Assembly: GCF_038397725.1 (NCBI RefSeq)
Contig: NZ_CP151634.1
Coordinates: 2,232,001 to 2,296,000 of the forward strand
DNA from: Microbacterium sp. LWO13-1.2
Lineage (GTDB): Bacteria; Actinomycetota; Actinomycetes; Actinomycetales; Microbacteriaceae
Length of the DNA: 64,000 bases
Direction: 5' to 3'
Shown here: piece by piece, positions 50,720 through 59,499 of the stretch
Position numbering within the stretch: position 1 is the stretch's first letter
Layout: each line of letters begins with the position of its first letter
The notes under the pieces: generated by a model
Databases searched by the model: none
Seen by the model: the letters and a program-made list of their open reading frames with translations, nothing else
What the model was told of the DNA's origin: nothing
Translations under genes and position numbers: made by a program

Positions 50720-51105
50720 GTGACGCGTTGCGCCCCTCTGCGCGGTGCGAGTACGGCGATGGCGATGCGGTCGACGGCCCAGACCACGAAACCGATGATC
50801 GCCGGGACACCGAGTCCCGTCAGGGACAGCGCCAGGGCGACGCCGACGAAGAGCACGGTCTCGAGTGCGAGCTTCATCGGCTCCGGAAGGACGAACCGCG
50901 CCCGCGGCGAGAGCAAGAGGCCCCAGACGACGGCGACGGAGACCGGGGCCACGACGGCCGCGACCCATCCCCACGGACCGGGAAGCAGTCGCCACGCTGC
51001 GACAGCTGCGCCTGCGAGAAGGGCGAGTTCGATGAGGAACCTCGCGACGAGGGCCGTCGCGAGGAGCGGCGACGCGTTGTCGAGGGGGTTCACCGGCGGG
51101 GTCAC
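50716..51105 (-). CDS. YrdB/DUF2568 membrane protein
   Basis: 129 residues, four TM helices (about 20-40, 45-65, 78-98, 102-120), matching the YrdB/DUF2568 family ([42 protein letters not shown]). Function unknown. Lies one base after the DUF445 gene in the same direction. Confidence 0.8.
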   Translation of the reverse strand: MTPPVNPLDNASPLLATALVARFLIELALLAGAAVAAWRLLPGPWGWVAAVVAPVSVAVVWGLLLSPRARFVLPEPMKLALETVLFVGVALALSLTGLGVPAIIGFVVWAVDRIAIAVLAPRRGAQRVT

Positions 51106-51106
51106 G

Positions 51107-52384
51107 TCAGACGCCGGGGATCAGTGCGTGGGCGATCGCGAAGATGGCGAGGCCGGCGAGGGCGCCGACGAAGGTGCCGTTGAGCCGGATGTACTGCAGG
51201 TCACGGCCGACCATGAGCTCGATCTTCTCCGTCGTCTCGGCCGGATCCCAGCGTTCCACGGTGTCGGTGATGATCGAGGCGATGTCGTGCCGGTACCGGT
51301 CGACGAGGAACACGGCCGCATCGGCGACCCAGGTGTCGACACGGCGCTGCAGCCCGTCATCCGTCGTGAGGCGTGCGCCGATCTCCTGCAGCGCCTGCGT
51401 TGCGCGGCGTCGCAACCCGCTCTCGGGATCGGCGAGAGCAGTGAGCAGCCCGGCCTTCGCGGTGTTCCATGCTTCGGCGGCCAGAGCGCCGACCCGAGGG
51501 CTGTCGAACAACGTGGACTTGGCGTTCTCGAGCTTCGCCCGGGTCACGGGGTCATGCTGCAGGTTGTAGGCGAGGCGGGTGAGGTACCCGTCGACGGCGA
51601 GACGGGCCGGATGCTGGCGGTCGGCCTGCACCGCATGCACGAAGCGCAGCGCTTCGTTGTAGGCAGTTTCGTCGACGAAGCGGTGTGCGAGCTTGGGGAC
51701 CCACGAGGGGAGGCGCCGGGAGATGAGGCCGTGGAAGGCCACGGCATTGGCGTCGAGCCAGGTCGCGATACTGTCCACCGCGAGGTCGACGGCGCCGTGG
51801 TGCGCATCGGCCTCGACGATCTTGCCGAGCCAGACCCCGGCCGGCGGCCCCCATTCCGGGGAGACCAGGTGCTCGCGGGCGAGGTCGGTGATCAGATCGC
51901 GGACGTCGTCGTCGCTGAGCGCGTTCAGTACCGCGGTGGCGACGGCTGCGCCCTCGGTGGCCACACGTTCGGCGTGGGGTGCTTGGCGGAGCCATTCGCC
52001 GGCGCGCAGCGCGATGGCGGTGCTGGAGAGCTTCGTGCGTACGACGGATGCTTCGAGGAAGTTCGTCTCGACGAACTCCCCGAGGCTGCGGCCGATCTCA
52101 TCCTTGCGACTCGGAATGATCGCGGTGTGGGGGATCGGCAGGCCCAGCGGCCTGCGGAACAGGGCGGTGACGGCGAACCAGTCCGCGAGCGCGCCGACCA
52201 TGCCGCCCTCGGCAGCAGCGCGCACGTAACTCAGCCACGGCTGTCGCTCTTGCAGCCAGAACGCCACGACGAAGACGACCGCCATGAACACGAGCGCGCC
52301 GAGCGCGACCGCTTTCATGCGGCGCAGGGCGCGGAGGCGCACCTGGTCGGCGGGGGAGAGCTGCGTCATCGGGGTTCGCGGCAT
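51107..52384 (-). CDS. DUF445 membrane-associated protein
   Basis: 425 residues. One TM helix about 26-45, then the highly conserved GGMVGALADWFAVTALFRRPLGLPIPHTAIIPSRKDEIGRSLGEFV block, a long helical middle and a C-terminal TM (ALAGLAIFAIAHALI). Family DUF445 (YjiN-like) of unknown function. First gene of the two-gene unit with the YrdB gene. Confidence 0.85.
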   Translation of the reverse strand: MPRTPMTQLSPADQVRLRALRRMKAVALGALVFMAVVFVVAFWLQERQPWLSYVRAAAEGGMVGALADWFAVTALFRRPLGLPIPHTAIIPSRKDEIGRSLGEFVETNFLEASVVRTKLSSTAIALRAGEWLRQAPHAERVATEGAAVATAVLNALSDDDVRDLITDLAREHLVSPEWGPPAGVWLGKIVEADAHHGAVDLAVDSIATWLDANAVAFHGLISRRLPSWVPKLAHRFVDETAYNEALRFVHAVQADRQHPARLAVDGYLTRLAYNLQHDPVTRAKLENAKSTLFDSPRVGALAAEAWNTAKAGLLTALADPESGLRRRATQALQEIGARLTTDDGLQRRVDTWVADAAVFLVDRYRHDIASIITDTVERWDPAETTEKIELMVGRDLQYIRLNGTFVGALAGLAIFAIAHALIPGV

Positions 52385-52406
52385 GACGTCATCCTTTCAT
52401 GGCGAC

Positions 52407-52412
52407 TAACCT
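52407..52412 (+). promoter_or_regulatory. -10 box of a leaderless promoter (CsoR-family gene)
   Basis: TAACCT, six bases, then GTG at 52419. It supports the GTG start; no Shine-Dalgarno is present. Confidence 0.6.
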
Positions 52413-52418
52413 CGAACC

Positions 52419-52691
52419 GTGATCGAAGACATCAAGAAGCGTGCATTGCACCGCACCAGCATTCTCGAGGGCCAGATGCGCGGAGTCGCGCGGATGATCG
52501 AGAACGAGGAGTACTGCATGGACATCATCACGCAGTCGCGTGCGATCCAGCGGTCTCTGGAATCGTTGAACCGTCTGCTCCTGGAGAACCACCTCCGCAC
52601 CCATGTCACGCACATGTTCGAGCATGGCGGCGAGGAGCGCGACAAGGCGGTGCTCGAGTTGTTGAAGGCGTTCGACTTCGATTCGAAGTAG
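52419..52691 (+). CDS. CsoR/RcnR/FrmR-family repressor
   Basis: 90 residues, all-helical tetrameric repressor. The conserved ligand set is C33 (EEYCMDI), H58 and H62 (NHLRTHVTH), i.e. a Cys-His-His pattern. Canonical copper-sensing CsoR has Cys-His-Cys, and RcnR has an additional N-terminal His that is absent here (residue 3 is Glu). Copper sensing is therefore not assured; a nickel/cobalt or FrmR-like reactive-electrophile role is possible. No metal efflux gene lies beside it. Confidence 0.85.
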   Translation: MIEDIKKRALHRTSILEGQMRGVARMIENEEYCMDIITQSRAIQRSLESLNRLLLENHLRTHVTHMFEHGGEERDKAVLELLKAFDFDSK

Positions 52692-52744
52692 GCCGCGCCC
52701 CCGCGTGGGGCCCACTTCGAATCGAAGACGGTCGGCCTACTTCG
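52676..52744. terminator. Nested inverted repeats between convergent genes
   Basis: CTTCGATTCGAAGT (52676-52689) pairs with 52714-52727 (14 bp perfect) around an inner GCCCC/GGGGC hairpin. Alternatively CGAAGTAGGCC (52684-52694) pairs with 52734-52744 (11 bp perfect). The two pairings are mutually exclusive, and both include the stop region of the CsoR-family gene or the permease gene. Probable bidirectional terminator. Confidence 0.65.
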
Positions 52745-54281
52745 TACCGAAGACCTCGCCCTCCATCGCGTCGTAGCCCTCGGCCTGCGGGTCGCCGTGC
52801 GTTCCACCGGAGAGGGCGTACTCCTCCTCGGGGGAGAGCACCAGACGGTGACGGAAGAACAGTCCGAACCCGACCAGGATGATGACGTAGACGATCGCGA
52901 TGGCGATGATCGCGGGCCCGAACGTCGGGTTCAGCAGGAAGCCGACGAAGATGAGCGCGGCGATCACCAGGGCGATGACGGCTCCGGGGATGCCCCAGGG
53001 GCTGCGATACGGGCGGTCGGCGTTCGGGTACTTCTTGCGCAGCACCATGAACGACACCAGCTGAAGCGCATAGGCGAGCACCGCTCCCCACACCGCGATG
53101 TTCAGAACGATCGCACCTGCCACGGATCCGGCGCCTTCGGCGTCGACGGCGGCGAGGACATCCAGCACGATCAGGGCGACGAACCCGATCGCCGCGCCGA
53201 CGACCAGAGCGACCCACGGTGTCTGGCGCTTACCGGTGAGCGAGAGGAACCGAGGGTAGTAGCCGGCCCGGGACAGCGAGTACATGTTGCGGCCGTAGGC
53301 GAACATGATCCCCTGGAGCGAGGCGAGCAGACCGATCAGGGCGAACAGGGCGAGGACGGCGGCCATCTGATCGCCGACGATCGCGCGGAAGCCGTCGAGG
53401 AGAGGTTCGCCGGCCACGCTGGTCGCCTCGGCACCGAGGATGCCGGTGTTCAGGAACAGGACGAGGAGGCCGGTCACGATGAGCGTGCCGCGGGCCCAGA
53501 ACCCGGCCTTGGGAATGTCGCGGGTGGGGTTGTGCGACTCTTCGGCGGCGAGGGGCAGCTCCTCGATTCCGAGGAAGAACCACATCGCGAACGGGAGCGC
53601 GAACAGGATCGGGAGTACGCCGTGCGGGAGGAACGCCGTCTGTCCGGGATCGGGCGCGATGTTCCAGAGCGAATCCCAGGAGAAGGCGCCGGAGAAGGCG
53701 GCCATCACCGAGAAGACGAGGATGATGCCGATCGAGATGATGGAGACGATGATCGCGAAGCGGAACGAGATCGCGGCTCCGGCCGAGTTCAGGGCGATGA
53801 AGACGACGTAGAGGATGATGTACCACGCCCATCCCGGCAAGGTGAAGTCGAACAGTTCGCTGGTGATGCCGTTGGCGTAGGAGGCGGAGAAGTAGACGAT
53901 CACCGCCGTCGTGGCGACGTATTCGATCGTCTCGGCGGCGCCGGTGACGAGGCCGCCCCACGGGCCCATGGCCGAGCGCGCGAACGAATAGGCGCCGCCG
54001 GTGTGCGGCATCGCGGCGGCCATCTCTCCGATCGAGAAGATCATGCCGTAGTACATGAGCACCAGGATCGCGAAGGCGATGAGCATTCCGCCGAAGCCGG
54101 CGAAGTCGATGCCGAAGTTCCATCCGGAGAAGTCTCCGGAAATGACTGCGGCGACCGCGAGACCCCACAGCCCCCACACTCCTGCGGATCGCTTCAGCGT
54201 CCGCTTCTCGAAGTAATCGCTGCCGGCGCGGGTATAGGTCGCCCCACCGACCTTGCGCGACCCAGTTTTCTGCTCAGACAT
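52737..54281 (-). CDS. eat: APC-family permease, ethanolamine-permease-like
   Basis: 514 residues, about 12 TM helices, APC superfamily. Resembles the ethanolamine permease (Eat) group: WGLAVAAVISGDFSGWNFGI (GxxG/S motif in TM1), EMAAAMPHTGGAYSFARSAMGPWGG, and GIEELPLAAEESHNPTRDIPKA. Divergent from the glutamine-synthetase-like gene of a gamma-glutamylation pathway, which fits import of ethanolamine or a related amine. An amino-acid substrate cannot be excluded. Confidence 0.85.
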   Translation of the reverse strand: MSEQKTGSRKVGGATYTRAGSDYFEKRTLKRSAGVWGLWGLAVAAVISGDFSGWNFGIDFAGFGGMLIAFAILVLMYYGMIFSIGEMAAAMPHTGGAYSFARSAMGPWGGLVTGAAETIEYVATTAVIVYFSASYANGITSELFDFTLPGWAWYIILYVVFIALNSAGAAISFRFAIIVSIISIGIILVFSVMAAFSGAFSWDSLWNIAPDPGQTAFLPHGVLPILFALPFAMWFFLGIEELPLAAEESHNPTRDIPKAGFWARGTLIVTGLLVLFLNTGILGAEATSVAGEPLLDGFRAIVGDQMAAVLALFALIGLLASLQGIMFAYGRNMYSLSRAGYYPRFLSLTGKRQTPWVALVVGAAIGFVALIVLDVLAAVDAEGAGSVAGAIVLNIAVWGAVLAYALQLVSFMVLRKKYPNADRPYRSPWGIPGAVIALVIAALIFVGFLLNPTFGPAIIAIAIVYVIILVGFGLFFRHRLVLSPEEEYALSGGTHGDPQAEGYDAMEGEVFGTK

Positions 54282-54298
54282 CCGGTCTCCATTCGCAT

Positions 54299-54317
54299 GC
54301 AGTCAGGCGCCGACTGC
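54299..54317. promoter_or_regulatory. Inverted repeat in the permease/ligase divergent gap
   Basis: GCAGTC-AGGCGCC-GACTGC (54299-54317), just upstream of the permease start. Candidate operator of a regulator shared by both directions. Confidence 0.45.
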
Positions 54318-54337
54318 ACCTAGCGCCCGATTGTGGC

Positions 54338-54351
54338 ATCCAATGGTGGAT
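54338..54351. promoter_or_regulatory. Second inverted repeat in the permease/ligase gap
   Basis: ATCCA-ATGG-TGGAT, perfect 5-bp arms. May be the site of the downstream-encoded GntR-type regulator, but no match to a GntR consensus was verified. Confidence 0.4.
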
Positions 54352-54440
54352 TCGTCTACCTTTAAACCCGGAAGGTGTTCTACTCTGAGGGCGGAGCCGG
54401 TCGGCTGATCGCTCCACCGCACACAGGACAGGAGCGTCAG

Positions 54441-55796
54441 ATGTCGGGAAACCTGAGCATCGAGCAGCTGGATGCCGGCATCGGAGCCGGCGAGATCGAT
54501 ACCGTGATCGTGGCCTTCGCCGACGCCCAGGGGCGGCTGGTGGGCAAGCGGGTCTCTGCTCGACTGTTCCAGGAGGACATCCTTCACCACGGCGCCGAGG
54601 CGTGCGACTACCTGCTCTCGGTCGACGTCGACATGAACACGGTCGACGGCTACGCGATGTCGGGCTGGGATCGCGGATACGGGGACATGGTGCTGCGCCC
54701 GGATGCCGAGACTCTCCGCCGCATGCCCTGGCTGCCCGGTACCGCGCTCGTGATGGCAGACCTCGTCTGGCAGAACGGCGAACCGGTCGGCCCATCGCCG
54801 CGCGCGATCCTCGATCGGCAGCGCGACCGCCTGGCCGAGCGCGGCTGGACCGCCTTCTCCGGTACCGAGCTCGAGTTCATCGTGTTCGAGAACACCTACC
54901 GCGATGCCTGGGCACGCAAGTACGAGGGGCTGACGCCCGCGACGGACTACAACGTCGACTACAACCTCCTCGCCTCGACCCGCATGGAGCCGCTGCTGCG
55001 CGACATCCGCAACGGCATGGACGGTGCGGGGATGTATTGCGAGGGCGTCAAGGGGGAGTGCAACTTCGGTCAGCAGGAGATCGCGTTCCGCTACGCGGAG
55101 GTGCGGGAGACCGCCGATCAGCACGCGATCTACAAGAACGGCGCGAAGGAGATCGCCGAGCAGCATGGACAGGCGCTGACGTTCATGGCCAAGTTCAACG
55201 AGCGCGAAGGCAACAGCTGCCACATCCACCTCTCCCTCCGCGACCAGGACGGAACGCCGGTGATGGCGGGCGATGGCGAGCACGGGTTCAGCCCGATCAT
55301 GGAGCACTGGATCGCCGGCATCCTGGCGACCCTGCGCGAATTCACCCTGCTGTACGCGCCGAACATCAACTCGTACAAGCGATTCGCGAAGGGCAGCTTC
55401 GCCCCGACCGGGGTGGCCTGGGGGATCGACAACCGCACCTGTGCGCTGCGGGTGATCGGGAGCGGCTCCGCGCTCCGCGTCGAGAACCGGGTGCCGGGCG
55501 GCGATGTGAACCCGTACCTCGGAATCTCGGCGATCATCGCCGGCGGACTGCACGGCATCGAGAACGAACTGGCGCTGCCCGAGCGCTTCACCGGCAACGC
55601 CTACGAGGCGGGCGTCGATCACCTGCCGACGACGCTGCGCGAGGCCGCGCAGCTGTTCAGCGAATCGTGGATCGCACGCGATGCGTTCGGCGACGACATG
55701 GTGGAGCACTATCTGAACCAGGCGCGTATCGAGGTCGAAGCCTATGATGCCGCCGTCACCGACTGGGAGCGCGTCCGTGGCTTCGAGCGACTCTGA
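54441..55796 (+). CDS. Glutamine-synthetase-like gamma-glutamyl-amine ligase
   Basis: 451 residues. GS catalytic fold: GTELEFIVFE, GVKGECNFGQQEIAF (metal/ammonia-site Glu), GNSCHIHLSLRD, NRTCALRVIG and ENRVPGGDVNPYLGISAIIAGGL. Lacks the adenylylation-loop Tyr context of housekeeping GlnA and groups by neighbourhood with PuuA / GlnA4-type enzymes that join glutamate to small amines. First gene of a ligase-hydrolase-ALDH-SDR-GntR operon; start at 54441 with AGGAG upstream. Ethanolamine is the most likely amine (see findings). Confidence 0.88.
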   Translation: MSGNLSIEQLDAGIGAGEIDTVIVAFADAQGRLVGKRVSARLFQEDILHHGAEACDYLLSVDVDMNTVDGYAMSGWDRGYGDMVLRPDAETLRRMPWLPGTALVMADLVWQNGEPVGPSPRAILDRQRDRLAERGWTAFSGTELEFIVFENTYRDAWARKYEGLTPATDYNVDYNLLASTRMEPLLRDIRNGMDGAGMYCEGVKGECNFGQQEIAFRYAEVRETADQHAIYKNGAKEIAEQHGQALTFMAKFNEREGNSCHIHLSLRDQDGTPVMAGDGEHGFSPIMEHWIAGILATLREFTLLYAPNINSYKRFAKGSFAPTGVAWGIDNRTCALRVIGSGSALRVENRVPGGDVNPYLGISAIIAGGLHGIENELALPERFTGNAYEAGVDHLPTTLREAAQLFSESWIARDAFGDDMVEHYLNQARIEVEAYDAAVTDWERVRGFERL

Positions 55797-56535
55797 CGTG
55801 CGATCCGCGCCTCGCATCGGCGTCAGCACGTATCTGGAACGCGCCCAGCAGGGTGTCTGGGATGTGCGCGCGGCGTTCCTACCCGATGTGTATCTCAACG
55901 CGGTCACCGCATCCGGTGGCGTCGCCCTGCTGCTGCCTCCACAGGCCGAGCAGGTCGCCGACATCGCGGTGGCGGGTCTGGATGGTCTGATCCTCACCGG
56001 CGGTGCCGACGTGCAGCCGGAGCTCTACGGGGCCGAGCGTCATCCGCAGACGGATGCGGCGCGAATCGACCGTGACGCCTGGGAACTGGCGCTGTTCCGC
56101 GCCGCTGAGCGCCGGCGGCTCCCCGTGCTCGCGATCTGCCGCGGCCTGCAGCTGGTGAATGTGGCCAGGGGTGGAACGCTGCAGCAGCATCTGCCGGAGT
56201 CCCTCGGCACCGATCGCTATCGAATCGGCGGCGGCGTGTTCGCCGAGAACGAGGTGGCCATCGAGGCGGAGTCGACGCTCTCGCAGATCCTCGGAGACGA
56301 AACCTACCCGGTGCACAGCTACCACCATCAGGGCATCGGGCGACTCGGCGACGGCCTTGCCGTCAGCGCACGATCCGACGACGGTCTCGTGCAGGCGTTC
56401 GAGGGCGTCGGCGACGGATACCTCGTCGGCGTTCAGTGGCATCCGGAGGAGAACACCGACGACCGGCGGCTCTTCGAAGATCTCGTCTCACAGGCTCGCG
56501 CGTTCGCTGCGCGGCAGAAGGAGGAAACGCGATGA
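55777..56535 (+). CDS. Gamma-glutamyl hydrolase, PuuD-like (class I GATase)
   Basis: 252 residues. Class I glutamine-amidotransferase-type fold of the PuuD/peptidase C26 family: nucleophile Cys in LAICRGLQLVNVARGG, catalytic His-Glu in VQWHPEEN, and the GLILTGGADVQPELYG loop. Would release glutamate from a gamma-glutamyl intermediate. The GTG at 55777 has GGGAG eight bases upstream and lies 20 bases inside the ligase gene; other in-frame starts at 55744 and 55798 are possible. Confidence 0.88.
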   Translation: MASSDSDVRSAPRIGVSTYLERAQQGVWDVRAAFLPDVYLNAVTASGGVALLLPPQAEQVADIAVAGLDGLILTGGADVQPELYGAERHPQTDAARIDRDAWELALFRAAERRRLPVLAICRGLQLVNVARGGTLQQHLPESLGTDRYRIGGGVFAENEVAIEAESTLSQILGDETYPVHSYHHQGIGRLGDGLAVSARSDDGLVQAFEGVGDGYLVGVQWHPEENTDDRRLFEDLVSQARAFAARQKEETR

Positions 56536-57893
56536 GCGCGTTCACTGTCATCAACCCGTCCACCGGCGCGCCGATCCGCGACATCACGCGCGCCGGCGTC
56601 GACGAGACGGATGCCGCGATCGCACGCGCCGTCGCCGCGCAGCGTCGCTGGGCGGCCCTCGCGCCGCTCGCGCGGGCTGATGCCCTGCGTGCGTTCGCCC
56701 GCGCCGTCGAAGGTGCGGTGGAGGAGCTGGCGCAGCTGGAAGTGCTGAACTCGGGGCATCCGATATCCTCGGCGCGGTGGGAGGCTGCGCATGTCGCCCA
56801 GGTCCTCAACTACTACTCCGCCGATCCCGAGCGGCTGTCCGGACGACAGATCCCTGTCGCGGGTGGCCTCGATGTGACCTTCCATGATCCGTACGGCGTC
56901 GTCGGTGTCATCGTGCCGTGGAACTTCCCGATGACGATCGCCTCCTGGGCGTTCGCGCCGGCGCTCGCCGCGGGCAACGCCGTTGTGCTGAAGCCGGCCG
57001 AGCTCACGCCACTGACGGCCATCCGGCTGGGCGAACTGGCCGTCGAAGCCGGGCTGCCCGCGGGACTGCTCGAGGTCGTCACCGGATCCGGGTCGGTCGT
57101 CGGGCAGCGGCTGGTCGAGCACCCGGATGTGCGCAAGGTGGTCTTCACCGGGTCGACTGAGGTCGGGATCGATGTGGCGGCCGGATGCGCCAGGGCGCTG
57201 AAGCCCGTGACGCTCGAGCTCGGTGGCAAGAGCGCCAACATCGTCTTCGCCGACGCCGACCTCGAGCGCGCTGTGGCCGCTGTTCCCGGGTCGGTGTTCG
57301 ACAACGCGGGGCAGGACTGCTGCGCCCGCAGCCGTCTGCTCGTGCAGCGATCGGTGTACGACCGCTTCCTGGAGATGCTCGAACCCGCGGTGGCATCGTG
57401 GCGGGTCGGCGACCCCGGCAGCGCGGACAACGACATGGGACCCCTCATCTCGGCGAATCACCGCGACACCGTGTCGTCGTTCCTCGACGACGCGAACATC
57501 GCCTTCCGAGGGTCCGCACCCGAAGGCGACGGCTTCTGGTTCGCGCCGACCGTGGTGCTGGCGGACCCCGCCGACCGGATCGCGCAGCAGGAGGTGTTCG
57601 GACCCGTCGTCGCGGTGATGCCGTTCGAGGACGAGGCCGACGCGATCCGTCTCGCCAATGACACCGTCTACGGGCTCGCCGGATCCGTGTGGACCGAGAA
57701 CCTCGGCCGCGCGGTCCGGGTCGCGCGCGGCGTGCAGAGCGGCGTGCTGTCGGTGAACTCCCACTCCTCGGTGCGCTACGCGACACCGTTCGGCGGCATG
57801 AAGGCGTCGGGTCTCGGGCGCGAACTGGGACCGGATGCCGCCGAGCATTTCACCGAGACCAAGAACGTCTTCTTCGCGACCGATGCCCTCTGA
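56532..57893 (+). CDS. Aldehyde dehydrogenase of the gamma-glutamylation operon
   Basis: 453 residues, NAD(P)+-dependent ALDH superfamily. Catalytic Glu in LELGGKSANIVF and catalytic Cys in GQDCCARS; cofactor-binding FTGSTEVG. Expected to oxidise a gamma-glutamyl-amino-aldehyde to the acid. ATGA overlap with the hydrolase gene. Slightly short N-terminus compared with classical ALDHs, but all catalytic residues are present. Confidence 0.92.
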   Translation: MSAFTVINPSTGAPIRDITRAGVDETDAAIARAVAAQRRWAALAPLARADALRAFARAVEGAVEELAQLEVLNSGHPISSARWEAAHVAQVLNYYSADPERLSGRQIPVAGGLDVTFHDPYGVVGVIVPWNFPMTIASWAFAPALAAGNAVVLKPAELTPLTAIRLGELAVEAGLPAGLLEVVTGSGSVVGQRLVEHPDVRKVVFTGSTEVGIDVAAGCARALKPVTLELGGKSANIVFADADLERAVAAVPGSVFDNAGQDCCARSRLLVQRSVYDRFLEMLEPAVASWRVGDPGSADNDMGPLISANHRDTVSSFLDDANIAFRGSAPEGDGFWFAPTVVLADPADRIAQQEVFGPVVAVMPFEDEADAIRLANDTVYGLAGSVWTENLGRAVRVARGVQSGVLSVNSHSSVRYATPFGGMKASGLGRELGPDAAEHFTETKNVFFATDAL

Positions 57894-57914
57894 TCGCGTC
57901 GCCTGCCCATCACT

Positions 57915-57938
57915 CGAACCTCTCACCCGAACCTCTCA
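57915..57938 (+). repeat. Tandem CGAACCTCTCA repeat
   Basis: Two copies of CGAACCTCTCA (57915-57925 and 57928-57938), 13-bp period, in the 59-base gap between the aldehyde dehydrogenase and the SDR. Function unknown; possibly a small duplication. Confidence 0.6.
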
Positions 57939-57952
57939 ACCGGAGAACACAC

Positions 57953-58732
57953 ATGAGCATTGATCTGACCCAGCGACTCAAGGATCGCGTCGCCATCATC
58001 ACCGGCGGGGCGAGCGGTATCGGCTTCGCGACCGCCAAGCGGTTCGCCGCCGAGGGGGCGTTCGTCGTCATCGCAGACGTCGATCCGACCACCGGAGAGG
58101 CGGCCGCGACCGAGATCGGCGGAGCGTTCCGTTCCGTCGACGTCGCCGACGAAGTCAAGGTGAACGCGCTGTTCGACGGCGTCGCCGCCGAGTTCGGCCG
58201 GATCGACATCGCCTTCAACAACGCCGGCATCTCGCCGGCCGACGACGACTCGATCGAGACGACGGAGCTGCCGGCGTGGGACCGCGTCCAGGATGTGAAC
58301 CTGAAGAGCGTGTACCTGTGCAGCCGGGCCGCGCTCCGGCACATGGTTCCGGCCGGTCGAGGGTCGATCATCAACACCGCCTCATTCGTCGCGCTGCTGG
58401 GATCCGCGACCTCGCAGATCAGCTACACGGCCTCGAAGGGCGGCGTGCTGGCGATGTCGCGTGAGCTCGGTGTGCAGTTCGCTCGCCAGGGCATCCGGGT
58501 GAACGCACTCTGCCCTGGGCCGGTCAACACGCCGTTGCTCCAGGAGCTCTTCGCCAAGGATCCGGAGCGCGCGCAGCGTCGTCTCGTGCACGTGCCGATG
58601 GGCCGTTTCGCCGAGCCCGAGGAGATGGCGGCTGCCGTGGCGTTCCTCGCCTCCGATGACTCGTCCTTCATCACCGCCAGCGCCTTCGTCGTGGACGGCG
58701 GAATCAGCAACGCCTACGTGACCCCGCTATGA
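57953..58732 (+). CDS. Short-chain dehydrogenase/reductase
   Basis: 259 residues. Classical SDR: cofactor motif TGGASGIG, NNAGIS, catalytic Ser in NTASFVALLG and the YxxxK pair in SYTASKGGV. DVDP after the second strand favours NAD. In the operon it could oxidise the alcohol of a gamma-glutamyl-ethanolamide to the aldehyde used by the preceding dehydrogenase. CGGAGAA precedes the ATG; stop overlaps gntR as ATGA. Confidence 0.88.
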   Translation: MSIDLTQRLKDRVAIITGGASGIGFATAKRFAAEGAFVVIADVDPTTGEAAATEIGGAFRSVDVADEVKVNALFDGVAAEFGRIDIAFNNAGISPADDDSIETTELPAWDRVQDVNLKSVYLCSRAALRHMVPAGRGSIINTASFVALLGSATSQISYTASKGGVLAMSRELGVQFARQGIRVNALCPGPVNTPLLQELFAKDPERAQRRLVHVPMGRFAEPEEMAAAVAFLASDDSSFITASAFVVDGGISNAYVTPL

Positions 58733-59466
58733 GCATCGATCCTCCGGGTGCAGACGGCGGCGACCTCGCCGAGGTGCGTCGGGCGGTGTATCGACCGCTT
58801 CGCCGTGGGAACGCCCTGGAGGACACGGTGGCCCGCCTCGTGCAGACCATCCGCCTCGGCGTCGTCGCTCCGGGGGACTCGTTGCCGCCCGAGCGGGAAC
58901 TCGCGGCGTCGTTCGGGGTGAGCCGTGACACCGTGCGCGACGCGATCCGTGAACTGGCCGACACCGGTTACCTGCTGCCGAAGCGAGGTCGCTACGGCGG
59001 CACATTCGTCGCGGATCCGCTCCCGCAGCCGTCGGTCGCGGGAGCCGTGACGCCCGTCGAGCTCGATGACGTCCTCGGGCTCCGTCTCGTGCTGGAGGCC
59101 GGGTCGGCGCACGCGGCTGCGAGCAGGACTCTGGATGCCGCGACCAGGGCCGAGCTGTGGGCACGGCACGAAGCCGCACTGCCTGCGGGGCCGGAGGAGT
59201 ATCGGCGCCTGGACACGCTGTTCCATCTGGCGATCGCCGAGGCGGCCGGGGTGCCGTCGCTGGTCGCGCTCGTCGCCGAGAACCGGGCCGGCGTCAACGC
59301 CTGGCTCGACACCTTTCCGCTGATGCCCCGCAACATCCAGCATTCCGGAGAGCAGCACGAGCGCATCGTCACGGCGATCCTCGCCGGTCGCCCCGACGCC
59401 GCGGAGTCGGCGATGCGTGATCATCTCGCCGGGTCTGAAGCGCTGCTGAGAGGGTTCCTGATCTGA
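58729..59466 (+). CDS. GntR-family (FadR/FCD) regulator
   Basis: 245 residues. N-terminal winged helix (APGDSLPPERELAASFGVSRDTVRDAIRELADTGYLLPKRGRYGG) and C-terminal FCD effector domain with the metal-binding His pattern (FHLAIAEAAG, HSGEQHERIVTAI, AMRDHLAGS). Last gene of the amine-catabolic operon and the obvious local regulator, probably responding to the substrate or an intermediate. Confidence 0.9.
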   Translation: MSIDPPGADGGDLAEVRRAVYRPLRRGNALEDTVARLVQTIRLGVVAPGDSLPPERELAASFGVSRDTVRDAIRELADTGYLLPKRGRYGGTFVADPLPQPSVAGAVTPVELDDVLGLRLVLEAGSAHAAASRTLDAATRAELWARHEAALPAGPEEYRRLDTLFHLAIAEAAGVPSLVALVAENRAGVNAWLDTFPLMPRNIQHSGEQHERIVTAILAGRPDAAESAMRDHLAGSEALLRGFLI

Positions 59467-59499
59467 AGTCCAGCGGGTGTGAGATCGGGCAAACTCGGT

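Noticed and set aside
52797..54323. 508-residue frame antisense to the permease
   Set aside because: Shadow of a membrane protein gene; strongly biased Asp/Glu/Arg/Gly composition.
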